NCBI GenBank assembly: GCA_009697495.1
Contig: SHUN01000008.1
Coordinates: 1 to 17,718 of the forward strand
Reading direction: 5' to 3'
Source of the DNA: Bryobacterales bacterium
Lineage (GTDB): Bacteria > Acidobacteriota > Terriglobia > Bryobacterales > Bryobacteraceae
DNA length: 17,718 bases
Positions within the stretch are counted from its first letter, which is position 1; each line of letters begins with the position of its first letter. The notes below the pieces were generated by a model. That model did not search any database. It saw only the letters and a program-made list of their open reading frames with translations, and was not told the DNA's origin. Below are positions 1 through 6,558 of the stretch, piece by piece. Both the position numbers and the translations under genes were made by a program.

Positions 1-448
1 GGAGCCCCTCGGCGGCGCACTCGATCCACAATTTCCGAGCCTTTTCGGGATCAATGGCACCACCGAGCCACGCCGTGCGGAACGCGCCTTTCAGCGCGCT
101 ACCCGGCAACAGACGCCGCCCGCCGCCATGGGCAAAGCGCGGAATGTGCAGGTCTTCGGTTTTGGCCTTGTCCCAGATCGAAACCAATCCGGCGGAAGCA
201 AACGGGATGCGCGCCGAGCTGTAACTCTGGGCATACCCGCCCCACTGGGACCACTCCAGCCGTTCGGCCTTGCGCAAGTGGTCCAGGTAGCTCTCCAATC
301 GCGGGCTGCGCGCCAACAATTTGAAAATCCGCTCCTGATCCAGCACGCGGACTTCGTTTTGCCAAACCATATAGTCGATCGGCGTCAGCAACTCACCGGA
401 ACCGGCCTGCAAAGGAGAAAGCACTGTTACGCGAAAACGGCGATTCAT
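1..448 (-). CDS. csm5: Type III-A CRISPR effector subunit Csm5 (Cas7-like RAMP), C-terminal part outside the window
   Basis: Csm5 is the Cas7-like subunit that caps the crRNA 3' end of the type III-A effector and helps crRNA maturation. Reading from the ATG at 448 gives 149 residues with no stop before the window edge, so the gene is truncated by the window and not shown to be broken. The N-terminus reads MNRRFRVTVLSPLQAGSGE, the usual RAMP opening strand and glycine loop. Residues 115-126, PGSALKGAFRTA, match the conserved Csm5 motif (typically PGSSLKGALRT). It follows csm4 with a single base between stop and start (TAGCATG), so translation is probably coupled. The assignment rests on the motif and on the canonical order cas10-csm2-csm3-csm4-csm5. 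Another Cas7-like RAMP is possible but less likely at this position. Confidence 0.9.
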   Translation of the reverse strand, partial: MNRRFRVTVLSPLQAGSGELLTPIDYMVWQNEVRVLDQERIFKLLARSPRLESYLDHLRKAERLEWSQWGGYAQSYSSARIPFASAGLVSIWDKAKTEDLHIPRFAHGGGRRLLPGSALKGAFRTAWLGGAIDPEKARKLWIECAAEGL

Positions 449-449
449 G

Positions 450-1442
450 CTACCCCTCCTCCCGCCACGGCAACGCCAATCCGGCGCCGTAACGCAGCAC
501 TGGATACGCCAGTCCGTCAATTGCCGATTCGCTGATACGTCCCGCTGGTTCCGACGCGCTGGCCAGTATGGAACCCTCGCGCACGAATCGCAGCCCCGGT
601 TTGACCCCGGCGCCGGATGCGAATCCCGCCCGCGACAGCGTCTTATACGCGCCGCCGTCCCAGGCCACCTCATCACCCTCGGCGGGTGCGAACAAACCCA
701 GCGTCCACCACTGTCCGGCGGCATTCGATTCGCTCGATTTCCAGCCCGCATTGGTCAGCAAGCGGCCCAATTCGCCTTCCTTGTAGCGCGGGCGCCGGGA
801 CCGGCCCCAGCCAGCGCCGCGCCATCCGCCGATGCCTTCATCGGCGAGTAGGCGAAACGCCGCCTTTAGCCGCGCTGTCCAAATTTCGGCAGATTCCGCT
901 CCGGCAAAAACGAATAACGCCCAAGCTCCGGCATTTCCCGAGAACTCAATTCCCTCTGTCGACACTGCCGCCGCCGCCACGCCGGTGAAGCGGTCCACCG
1001 CGGCGCGCTGCCGTTCCAAGGGCCGGTACGGTCCGCCGCCGCCGGCTCGGTCGACCGGCTGGAGGCAGCCGCTGGCCAGATCGAGTACCCAGCGGTTCTC
1101 GTCGAATTTCTTTTCGGCCAAGGACTGAATGGCCGCCAGCGGCGCGAACCGCACGGATTCCAGGCGCACGCGGCGCAACCCGGAATAGGTTCTCAGCGCC
1201 TCCGGGAACGGCGCGTAGAATACCTCATTTTGCATCGGGAACAACGAACTCAGCCGGGTGGATCGAGCGCCTTCGGCGAGCCATTCCGGGAGCCATCCCA
1301 GCAGGCGCATGGCATCGCTGATGGCGCCGAAGAGCGAGTCGCTAGGCACTAGCGACGCCGGCTCGCCGGGGCGGCCCGCGCCGCAGCGCCATGGTGTGAT
1401 CGGCTGTAATTGAACCAGGAGAGCTGGCCGTTCTGTCGGCAT
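450..1442 (-). CDS. csm4: Type III-A CRISPR effector subunit Csm4 (Cas5-like RAMP)
   Basis: Csm4 is the Cas5-like subunit that holds the 5' handle of the crRNA and contacts Cas10 at the foot of the complex. The 330-residue protein is near the usual length of about 300. Visible features are an N-terminal RAMP strand (LLVQLQPITPWRCG), the PSDSLFGAISDAM stretch (about 33-45) typical of Csm4/Cmr3-like proteins, the VDR motif at 149-151, and a glycine-rich RAMP loop GIGGWRGAGWGR at 203-214. The C-terminal YPVLRYGAGLALP resembles the conserved Csm4 end. Its ATG is 6 bases after the csm3 stop with no clear Shine-Dalgarno sequence, which suggests coupled translation inside the operon. Confidence 0.93.
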   Translation of the reverse strand: MPTERPALLVQLQPITPWRCGAGRPGEPASLVPSDSLFGAISDAMRLLGWLPEWLAEGARSTRLSSLFPMQNEVFYAPFPEALRTYSGLRRVRLESVRFAPLAAIQSLAEKKFDENRWVLDLASGCLQPVDRAGGGGPYRPLERQRAAVDRFTGVAAAAVSTEGIEFSGNAGAWALFVFAGAESAEIWTARLKAAFRLLADEGIGGWRGAGWGRSRRPRYKEGELGRLLTNAGWKSSESNAAGQWWTLGLFAPAEGDEVAWDGGAYKTLSRAGFASGAGVKPGLRFVREGSILASASEPAGRISESAIDGLAYPVLRYGAGLALPWREEG

Positions 1443-1448
1443 GGGTTG

Positions 1449-2285
1449 TTATTCGGAAAGGCGCAAGGCGAACTCATCGGCCAGCACGGCCTGCTGCAGG
1501 GCTTCGGTGTTGGCTGCCTTGGCCACTTCTTCTTCCTGCGCGCCATCGGCGTAGTACCGGCGGCTTCGCCACACCGCGCGGATGTTCTGGAACTCCACGC
1601 GGCCGCTGCCTCGGGAACCGCCGCCGCCCAGCGCCGAATCCTCCAGTAACCGCAAGCCCTGCACAACCAGCGGCACCAGTTTCTGGTCGCCATCCTGCAG
1701 CATGTCAATGACGATCCGGACGCGGAAGCGCGCCCCGGCGGGTACGCGTTCGAGCGTTCGCGGATTGGCCTGCGCGGTAATGCGGTCAATGGCGTTCTCG
1801 CTCTTCACCTCGGTCAATTCGTCGTCCAACTGCTCGCGCATTTGGGCCGTGATCGACTCGAGTTCCAGCGGCGCGTCGTAGATCGCCAGCCGCGCGGGCG
1901 TAACATGGCGCGCCTCAGTGGAATCGCCTTTCACGCGATCCATGCGGCCCGGATTACGGCCGAAGAGCAGGCAGATCGGATCGTCGGAACGATCGCTTTG
2001 ATGGATGCGCACCTCCTGGCCGCGACGGCGAGAGAGATACACCATTTCCTCCGGCGCTGTCAGGCCGAGAGCGTGTTCCAAAAGGCTTCGCATGCGGCCG
2101 CGGATGGAGGAACCGGGCACGATCGGACGGCCGAAGGCGTCTTTGACCACCGGATTATCGGCGCCGCCAATTTCCAGCGAGCCTTTGCCGGCGCCAATGT
2201 GCAGGCCGGTGAGACACACCAGCGAGGCATCGATGATCAGCTTGCCGGCGAGGCGGATTTCGGGGACTTGGGATGAAGAGCTCAT
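1449..2285 (-). CDS. csm3: Type III-A CRISPR effector backbone subunit Csm3 (Cas7), target-RNA endonuclease
   Basis: Csm3 forms the repeated backbone along the crRNA, and each copy cuts bound target RNA at 6-nt intervals. The 278-residue protein shows GLHIGAGKGSLEIGGADNPV (28-46). Asp43 in GGADNP lines up with the catalytic Asp33 of characterised Csm3 (GGxD[NS]P), so target cleavage is probably intact. Further family motifs are PGSSIRGRMRSLLE (57-70), the KSENAIDR block (161-168) followed by ANPRTLERVPAG (173-184), and a glycine-rich loop GGGGSRGSGR (220-229). The frame is open to 2438, but the ATG at 2285 is preferred: it has AGGA five bases upstream (2291-2294) and clears the csm2 stop by 22 bases. 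A longer start would overlap csm2 and add a non-conserved tail. Confidence 0.96.
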   Translation of the reverse strand: MSSSSQVPEIRLAGKLIIDASLVCLTGLHIGAGKGSLEIGGADNPVVKDAFGRPIVPGSSIRGRMRSLLEHALGLTAPEEMVYLSRRRGQEVRIHQSDRSDDPICLLFGRNPGRMDRVKGDSTEARHVTPARLAIYDAPLELESITAQMREQLDDELTEVKSENAIDRITAQANPRTLERVPAGARFRVRIVIDMLQDGDQKLVPLVVQGLRLLEDSALGGGGSRGSGRVEFQNIRAVWRSRRYYADGAQEEEVAKAANTEALQQAVLADEFALRLSE

Positions 2286-2307
2286 GTTTTTCCTGGGTTC
2301 GCCGTGA

Positions 2308-3189
2308 TTATTCGTTGTACGCGATGATGGCTTCGAACAGGTCTCGGAACCGGTCGTAGCCGCGGGTTTCATCGCGCCGGGTGACTTGGAGCAGCAGCTT
2401 TTCCAATGGATCCAGACTGCGCAGACCGTGTCGCGCAATGGTGTAGGCCAGACGCGCCCGGAGCATCACAAATTGGTGCTGCCGGTCGGCCTCCGGCGCG
2501 CGGCACGCCCGGCGCACGGCGCCGTAGAGCCGCCGCAACTGGCTCCGCGTCCCTGCGTCCAGATCGCGCAGACGGGCGACCAGCACATGAGCCTGATTAT
2601 CCAGATACAAGCTATCGCTGATGATTTTGTCGTACTCGATCTCCACCGGGCCTTCGGGACGGCGAACATCCGGCCGACGGTCACTGGGGCGGTCGCCGGG
2701 GCGCGGACCGGTATCGCGAGGGCGGTCATTGCCGCCGCCTCGGGGACGGTCATTGGCGGCGCCTTTCGGGCGGTCAGCGGGGTTGGGCTGGCCTTTCGGC
2801 CGGTCAGCGGGATTGGGCTGGCCTTGCGGCCGGTCGCGATCACGGGGCTGACGATCTGCGCGCGGCTCCCGAGGCGGACGATCTGCCCGAGGCGCCCGGT
2901 CGCCGCGCGGCGCGGGCACCGCTGCCGCTACCGTTGCTTCTGTTGTTGGCGCGGGATCGACGGGCGGCGCGCCCTCCGCTTCCATTGCCACCGCCGCCGC
3001 TTCTTCCACTACCGGCGCTTCCGCCGCTGGCACTACCGGCGCTGGCACTACCGGCGCTTCCGCCACGGGCGCTACGGGCGATTCCGCCGCTGGCGCTACC
3101 GGCGCTTCCGCCACGGGCGGTGTGGTCGCTTCGGGTTCCGGCGCTTCGAGGACCGGCTGTGGAGTATCCGTCTGCATTTCTTCCGACAT
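2308..3189 (-). CDS. csm2: Csm2 (Cas11-type small subunit) with a long disordered N-terminal extension
   Basis: The C-terminal 111 residues (183-293) are a Csm2 domain, the helical small subunit that lines the belly of the type III-A complex. Telling blocks are TRSQLRRLYGAVR, MLRARLAYTIAR and FRDLFEAIIAYN, matching the family pattern of TSQLRKFY, L-x-x-KLAYxxGR and FLEAIVAY. Ahead of it lie about 182 low-complexity residues not found in ordinary Csm2 (about 120-150 residues). Residues 1-90 are rich in Ala, Pro, Val and Glu. Residues 95-180 are rich in Arg, Pro, Asp and Gly, with tandem GQPNPADRPK repeats and RGG-like patches. The frame is continuous and starts 46 bases after the cas10 stop. 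An internal GTG at 2646 with GAAGG (2651-2655) four bases upstream lies exactly at the domain boundary, so a 112-residue short form could also be made. The role of the extension is unknown; RNA or crRNP binding is inferred only from composition. Confidence 0.9.
   Translation of the reverse strand: MSEEMQTDTPQPVLEAPEPEATTPPVAEAPVAPAAESPVAPVAEAPVVPAPVVPAAEAPVVEEAAAVAMEAEGAPPVDPAPTTEATVAAAVPAPRGDRAPRADRPPREPRADRQPRDRDRPQGQPNPADRPKGQPNPADRPKGAANDRPRGGGNDRPRDTGPRPGDRPSDRRPDVRRPEGPVEIEYDKIISDSLYLDNQAHVLVARLRDLDAGTRSQLRRLYGAVRRACRAPEADRQHQFVMLRARLAYTIARHGLRSLDPLEKLLLQVTRRDETRGYDRFRDLFEAIIAYNE
2644..2655 (-). promoter_or_regulatory. Possible internal translation start for a short Csm2
   Basis: On the minus strand, GAAGG (2655-2651) stands four bases before a GTG at 2646-2644. 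That GTG is codon 182 of the long reading frame, immediately before the conserved Csm2 domain. Starting here would give a normal-sized protein. The GAAGG may simply reflect the Pro-Glu-Gly codons, so this is only a candidate. Confidence 0.3.
2761..2835 (-). repeat. 30-bp tandem repeat inside the csm2 extension
   Basis: Positions 2761-2790 and 2791-2820 are head-to-tail 30-bp copies identical at 28 of 30 bases. A partial third copy covers 2821-2835. Read on the minus strand they encode the decapeptide GQPNPADRPK. Whole-codon repeat length means copy-number change would keep the frame and alter only the length of the disordered segment. Confidence 0.9.
2995..3125 (-). repeat. Low-complexity imperfect repeats encoding the Ala/Pro/Val-rich start of Csm2
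   Basis: Short variants of gcgcttccgccgctggcac and gcgctaccgg recur irregularly across this stretch. On the minus strand they encode repeated PVAEAPVAP and PVVPAAEAP units (about residues 22-65 of the long Csm2). The copies differ by substitutions and small in-frame length changes, typical of a segment growing by slippage. Confidence 0.75.
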
Positions 3190-3235
3190 ACGTAAATTCG
3201 AACTCTCTTTCCCTTTTCCCGCTTCCAGTAGCCCT

Positions 3236-4612
3236 TTATTCCTGCCCGCGCCAGCCGATTTCCAAGTTGGCCCAGTCCAATGCTACCTTGCCGGCCGGCC
3301 GCAGTTGTTTCTGCACTTGGCCGCGTCCGATCAAATCGCCAAGAAACGCGCGCCATTGCCGCTCAAATTCGGAACCGGCGCGATCACCGGCCAGGCGGCG
3401 CAGGCGGCTGTGAAAACGCCACGGGCGGTCAACGCTTCGCTCCCGCCGCCGGGAACGGGGAGATGCCAGATGGTCACCCACGCCCCTCACGCCGTAGAAA
3501 TCTTCCAGCTCTTCGAACACTTCCGGCGGGCAGTGGTAAACCTCTCGCAGCTTGCGAATGTGCGATTTCAGACCTTCGGCGTCTTTCAATGCCGGCCATT
3601 CCAGAATCCTGTCAAACAGCGCCAGCGCGTTGCCGCCGGAGGATTTCACCGTTTCCATCGCGGCCCGGTTGCGGCGCCAGAGGCCGGCCAGCGCTTCGCC
3701 CGGTTCGGCAACGGTGAGGGACGCCGAAAGCGACGCGCCTTCGGTCAACTCTTTCCCGCCCGGCAGTTCAACGGCAAAGAGCGTAAAGACGCGATGGAAC
3801 TCGCCGGCGACGCTCAGCAGGGCATCCCACGCGCCGGCCACAGCGAAATCGTCGCCGCCGCTGTAGAGGATCGAAACCCGGCCGGCGTGCGCAGGCATGG
3901 CCACAATCCGTTGCAGTTCGCCGGCCACCAAACCCTTGTAAAGAATCGCCAAGTACAGGAAGTTTTCCGTTGAATCGGCCAATTGGAGGCGCGCGCCCGC
4001 GCGGTCGATGTCACAGCGGAACATGCCCCAGGCTTTACGGCCGCGAGCCTTTCGAGCCAGTTCCTGCGGCGCTGCCGGGGCAATCGTAAGCTGCACTCCC
4101 TCCGGCCCGGATACGGTTGCTCCGCCAGCCGCGGCATCGCCGGAAAGTTTTGCGGCGAGGCCCTTCCAGGGGCGCTCGACGTCCACACCGGCCGCCGTAC
4201 TTTCGGCAAACGCCGCCGCGCCCAAGTGCGCCAACGGGGTCTGCCGTTTCCTCCGGATGCCATCCAACAGCCGTTTCCAAACGTTTTGCCAAGTGCCCAG
4301 GTTTTCTGTCCAGGTCCAGTGCAGTTCCAACACGCCGTCAGTGGCGGCACTCACCGAATCCCTCAACTTGCTAAGATACTCTTCGGCTTCCGGCTCTGTG
4401 GGTTCCGGCAGCAACATCAGGAACGAGCCGCCTCCGGCGTATCCAACGAGCAAAGGCGAGAGACCGCGCTCGGACAAAAACGTCCGGGGCGTGACTTCGG
4501 TGAGCATCGAAACCCACAAACTGCGGTCGGCAAAAAACGAGTCTTCGGTCGTGGCTGACACGAACCGTTCGATTCCGCGAAACTGAGCGTAGAGGAAAAC
4601 TTGAAGCGACAT
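3236..4612 (-). CDS. cas10: Cas10/Csm1-type large subunit without HD nuclease domain, GGDD cyclase motif intact
   Basis: Cas10 is the type III large subunit. Its palm domains make cyclic oligoadenylates when target RNA binds, and many members also carry an N-terminal HD DNase. This 458-residue protein is short for the family (often 650-900). It begins directly in the first palm domain (AQFRGIERFV at 9-18; GYAGGGSFLMLLP at 57-69). The second palm domain has FRCDIDRAG (198-206), whose acidic residues fit the metal site, and SILYSGGDDFAVAG (247-260) with GGDD at 252-255. SSGGNALALFDR (324-335) is another family block. A helical C-terminal part follows. Only two cysteines, C200 and C361, are present, so the usual zinc site is missing. 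An in-frame TGA at 4645-4643, ten codons before the ATG, rules out an uncounted HD domain upstream. cOA synthesis is inferred from motifs. Confidence 0.92.
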   Translation of the reverse strand: MSLQVFLYAQFRGIERFVSATTEDSFFADRSLWVSMLTEVTPRTFLSERGLSPLLVGYAGGGSFLMLLPEPTEPEAEEYLSKLRDSVSAATDGVLELHWTWTENLGTWQNVWKRLLDGIRRKRQTPLAHLGAAAFAESTAAGVDVERPWKGLAAKLSGDAAAGGATVSGPEGVQLTIAPAAPQELARKARGRKAWGMFRCDIDRAGARLQLADSTENFLYLAILYKGLVAGELQRIVAMPAHAGRVSILYSGGDDFAVAGAWDALLSVAGEFHRVFTLFAVELPGGKELTEGASLSASLTVAEPGEALAGLWRRNRAAMETVKSSGGNALALFDRILEWPALKDAEGLKSHIRKLREVYHCPPEVFEELEDFYGVRGVGDHLASPRSRRRERSVDRPWRFHSRLRRLAGDRAGSEFERQWRAFLGDLIGRGQVQKQLRPAGKVALDWANLEIGWRGQE

Positions 4613-5510
4613 GACGTTAACAGCTGAGGCTGCCGCGAAAATTCAATGTAACACGGCTGAGGGCCAAGTCCGAATTTGGCGAGTGGAAACTCCGTGCCGG
4701 TTGGAGCTTTTTCTGCTCGATTGTTTGCCCAACGCCTCACGAGAAAGCATTCGACGGGCGCTGGCCGCGGGCGCCTGCGAAGTGGATTCCGTTGTGCGGC
4801 CGATGGGATTCCGCCTGACGGCGGGGGCGGTTGTCTGCCTGGATCCCGGCGCCAGGATCACAGAGGTTTGTCCGGAGTCGATCCCGCTTTCGATTTTGTA
4901 TGAGGACGGCGATCTCATCGCGATCAATAAGCCCTCCGGCATGCTCGTTCATCCCACCGGCCGTGAGCGCACCGGCACCGTCGCCAACGCCTTGCGCGGA
5001 ATGGGCCTCCTCTCGGCGCACATTCTCCATCGGCTCGATCGCGATACTTCCGGCGTATTGCTGGCCGCCAAGAGTCTGTCTCGCCATTCGCCGCTGGCGC
5101 GTCTGTTCGCTTCGCGTGAGGTGGAAAAGCGGTATCTGGCGGTTTGTGCCGAGCCCGTGCCATGGGAAGAAAAAGTGTTAACTTTTCCTATCGGCCGCGA
5201 CCCGGAACGGCGTCCCCAATGGAATGTTCTTGCTACCGGCGCAGCGGCAGAAACTCGACTCCGTGTCCTGAAGCGCGAGGGATCCGCCGTGCTGTTGGAG
5301 GCCGAGCCCGTCACCGGGCGCACGAATCAGATTCGGATTCATTGCGCGGCCGCCGGGCATCCGCTGCTGGGCGACACCGCTTATGGCGGCCCGTCAGCGA
5401 CACGGTTGATGCTCCATGCGTGGACGCTGACGCTTCCGGCGCTTCCAGGCGGCGCTCTAACAATCACCGCGCCCTCGCCGCCGGAGTTTGCGGCGTTTTT
5501 TTCGAGCTAA
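4611..5510 (+). CDS. RluA-family RNA pseudouridine synthase
   Basis: Members of this family convert specific uridines in rRNA or tRNA to pseudouridine. The 299-residue protein has an S4-like N-terminal region (about 28-80, with SRESIRRALAAGACEVD) and a catalytic domain opening with ILYEDGDLIAINKPSGMLVH (95-114). The active-site motif HRLDRDTSG is at 140-148, with Asp143 as the expected nucleophile. EPVTGRTNQIRIH and GHPLLGDTAYGG are conserved C-terminal blocks. The exact target (RluC-, RluD- or TruC-type) cannot be told from sequence alone. It is the only plus-strand gene between minus-strand neighbours. Its ATG overlaps the cas10 ATG by two bases. A GTG at 4683 is an alternative start that would leave about 70 bases for divergent promoters, though the residues between (QVRIWRV) look like part of the first domain. 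Confidence 0.93.
   Translation: MTLTAEAAAKIQCNTAEGQVRIWRVETPCRLELFLLDCLPNASRESIRRALAAGACEVDSVVRPMGFRLTAGAVVCLDPGARITEVCPESIPLSILYEDGDLIAINKPSGMLVHPTGRERTGTVANALRGMGLLSAHILHRLDRDTSGVLLAAKSLSRHSPLARLFASREVEKRYLAVCAEPVPWEEKVLTFPIGRDPERRPQWNVLATGAAAETRLRVLKREGSAVLLEAEPVTGRTNQIRIHCAAAGHPLLGDTAYGGPSATRLMLHAWTLTLPALPGGALTITAPSPPEFAAFFSS
5476..5502 (+). terminator. Intrinsic-terminator-like hairpin inside the end of the pseudouridine synthase gene
   Basis: CGCCGC (5476-5481) pairs with GCGGCG (5490-5495) across an 8-base loop and is followed by seven T residues (5496-5502). It lies within the last codons (PPEFAAFFSS) of the plus-strand gene, which has no downstream room because its stop overlaps that of the convergent gene. 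The six all-GC pairs and the T-tract fit an intrinsic terminator. Confidence 0.5.
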
Positions 5511-6511
5511 AACCCGCGGCTTGGCCGATACCCGGGCCGAGCGCGCACGCGATATTTTTTCCCGGTATCCGCGGCGATTTCTACCACGATCTTCCGGAAC
5601 CCTTCATTCGGATTCTGTTGCGGATAATAGGTCACCGTATACGAGTTGCCGAGATCCTCGCGGATCGATTCAAACGCCTCCACTTGCTTTTGCCATGTCT
5701 TGGCGAAATACGCTTTACCGCCGGTTCGTGATGCCAGCCGCTTGAAAACGCCGCTCGATATCGCGTCTTTGCTCGCCTCCGCCGTGGAGATCACGTAGAT
5801 CGGAATGCCCTCGTCTTCGGCCACCGCGCGGACGTCATCCGGCGCCACCATGCTGGCATTGTCCGGACCGTTGGAGAATACGATGATGACCTTCCGTCCC
5901 GGCACTTTCGCGGCGTCGCGCAACGTTAGCAGCAGCGTGTTGTACAACGCCGCGTCATCGCCCGCCACCGCTTTCCGCAGACCCAGAATCGCTTCGTTCC
6001 GGTCTTTTGTCAGATCGGCCGCCCGCGTCAAATTCCGGCTGAATGTATACACGGCCACCGAATCGGCGCGGTCTAATCCGCGAACAAAATCGGCGATCGC
6101 GTCGGAGGCGTATACGAAGCCCCGGTACATGTAATTGCTGGTATCGAAAAGGACGAAAACGTTGGTCCCGACAAAGGCGTCCGAACGTACATCCGGCCCC
6201 GCCTTGGCATCCTCGCCCGTCGCCTGCGCCGCCAGCGGCCTCATCGTCCCGTCTTCCAGAATCTGCATCACCGGCTTATTGCCTTCGGCAAATGTGTTCA
6301 GCTTTTGAATAATCCCGTCTTCGAGAATCTTGAAGTCCGATGGCTTCAAATTGTTCACGTACTTGCCCTTACTGTCGGTCACAGTAAAGCCAAGCACCAC
6401 CATATCGACCTTCACGCGAAACGTGGGCCGAGTCGTCTCCTGCGCCAACGCACTTCGTCCGGCCAACATGGCCGCCGCGCCCGCTCCGATGAATTTACGT
6501 CTCGATGTCAC
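5507..6511 (-). CDS. Tat-exported VWA-domain protein of the acidobacterial type
   Basis: The 334-residue product starts VTSRRKFIGAGAAAMLAG, a twin-arginine signal (S-R-R-K-F-I) ending near SALA-Q (about residue 23), so folded export across the inner membrane is likely. The mature part opens with FRVKVDMVVLGFTVTDSKG and LKPSDFKILEDG, characteristic of the acidobacterial VWFA-related family. A VWA fold follows, from TNVFVLFDTSNYM (116-128) through VIIVFSNGPDNAS. The metal site is degenerate: D123-T-S-N-Y where D-x-S-x-S is usual. The GTG at 6511 is chosen because GGGAGG lies five bases upstream and the signal peptide starts exactly there. The frame is open to 6700, but that portion would be antisense-like, basic and non-conserved, and would overlap the upstream gene. 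Function is unknown; protein-protein or surface roles are the family assumption. The stop overlaps the convergent gene (CTAA). Confidence 0.9.
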   Translation of the reverse strand: MTSRRKFIGAGAAAMLAGRSALAQETTRPTFRVKVDMVVLGFTVTDSKGKYVNNLKPSDFKILEDGIIQKLNTFAEGNKPVMQILEDGTMRPLAAQATGEDAKAGPDVRSDAFVGTNVFVLFDTSNYMYRGFVYASDAIADFVRGLDRADSVAVYTFSRNLTRAADLTKDRNEAILGLRKAVAGDDAALYNTLLLTLRDAAKVPGRKVIIVFSNGPDNASMVAPDDVRAVAEDEGIPIYVISTAEASKDAISSGVFKRLASRTGGKAYFAKTWQKQVEAFESIREDLGNSYTVTYYPQQNPNEGFRKIVVEIAADTGKKYRVRARPGYRPSRGF

Positions 6512-6516
6512 TCGTG

Positions 6517-6522
6517 CCTCCC
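6517..6522 (-). promoter_or_regulatory. Strong ribosome binding site fixing the GTG start of the VWA gene
   Basis: GGGAGG on the minus strand sits five bases before the GTG at 6511-6509. It selects this start over the upstream in-frame ATG at 6700. Confidence 0.8.
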
Positions 6523-6558
6523 TTGCCGCCCGTCGTTGAAAAGTGTAGCGCGGTTGCC

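Noticed and set aside
2286..2438. N-terminal extension of csm3 to 2438
   Set aside because: The extra 51 codons overlap csm2 and are not family-like. The ATG at 2285 has an AGGA site and gives a normal Csm3.
2740..3130. Repeated DNA as a possible CRISPR array
   Set aside because: The copies are directly adjacent with no unique spacers, and they encode in-frame peptide repeats of the Csm2 extension.
2386..3195. 269-codon plus-strand open frame opposite csm2
   Set aside because: The composition (Arg, Phe and Ala runs such as RRWHYRRWHYRRF) is the mirror of the csm2 repeats. The opposite frame carries the real Csm2 motifs.
3986..4586. Long plus-strand open frames opposite cas10
   Set aside because: Two overlapping frames of about 190 codons each are Arg/Pro/Ser-rich, have no motif, and are antisense to the palm domains.
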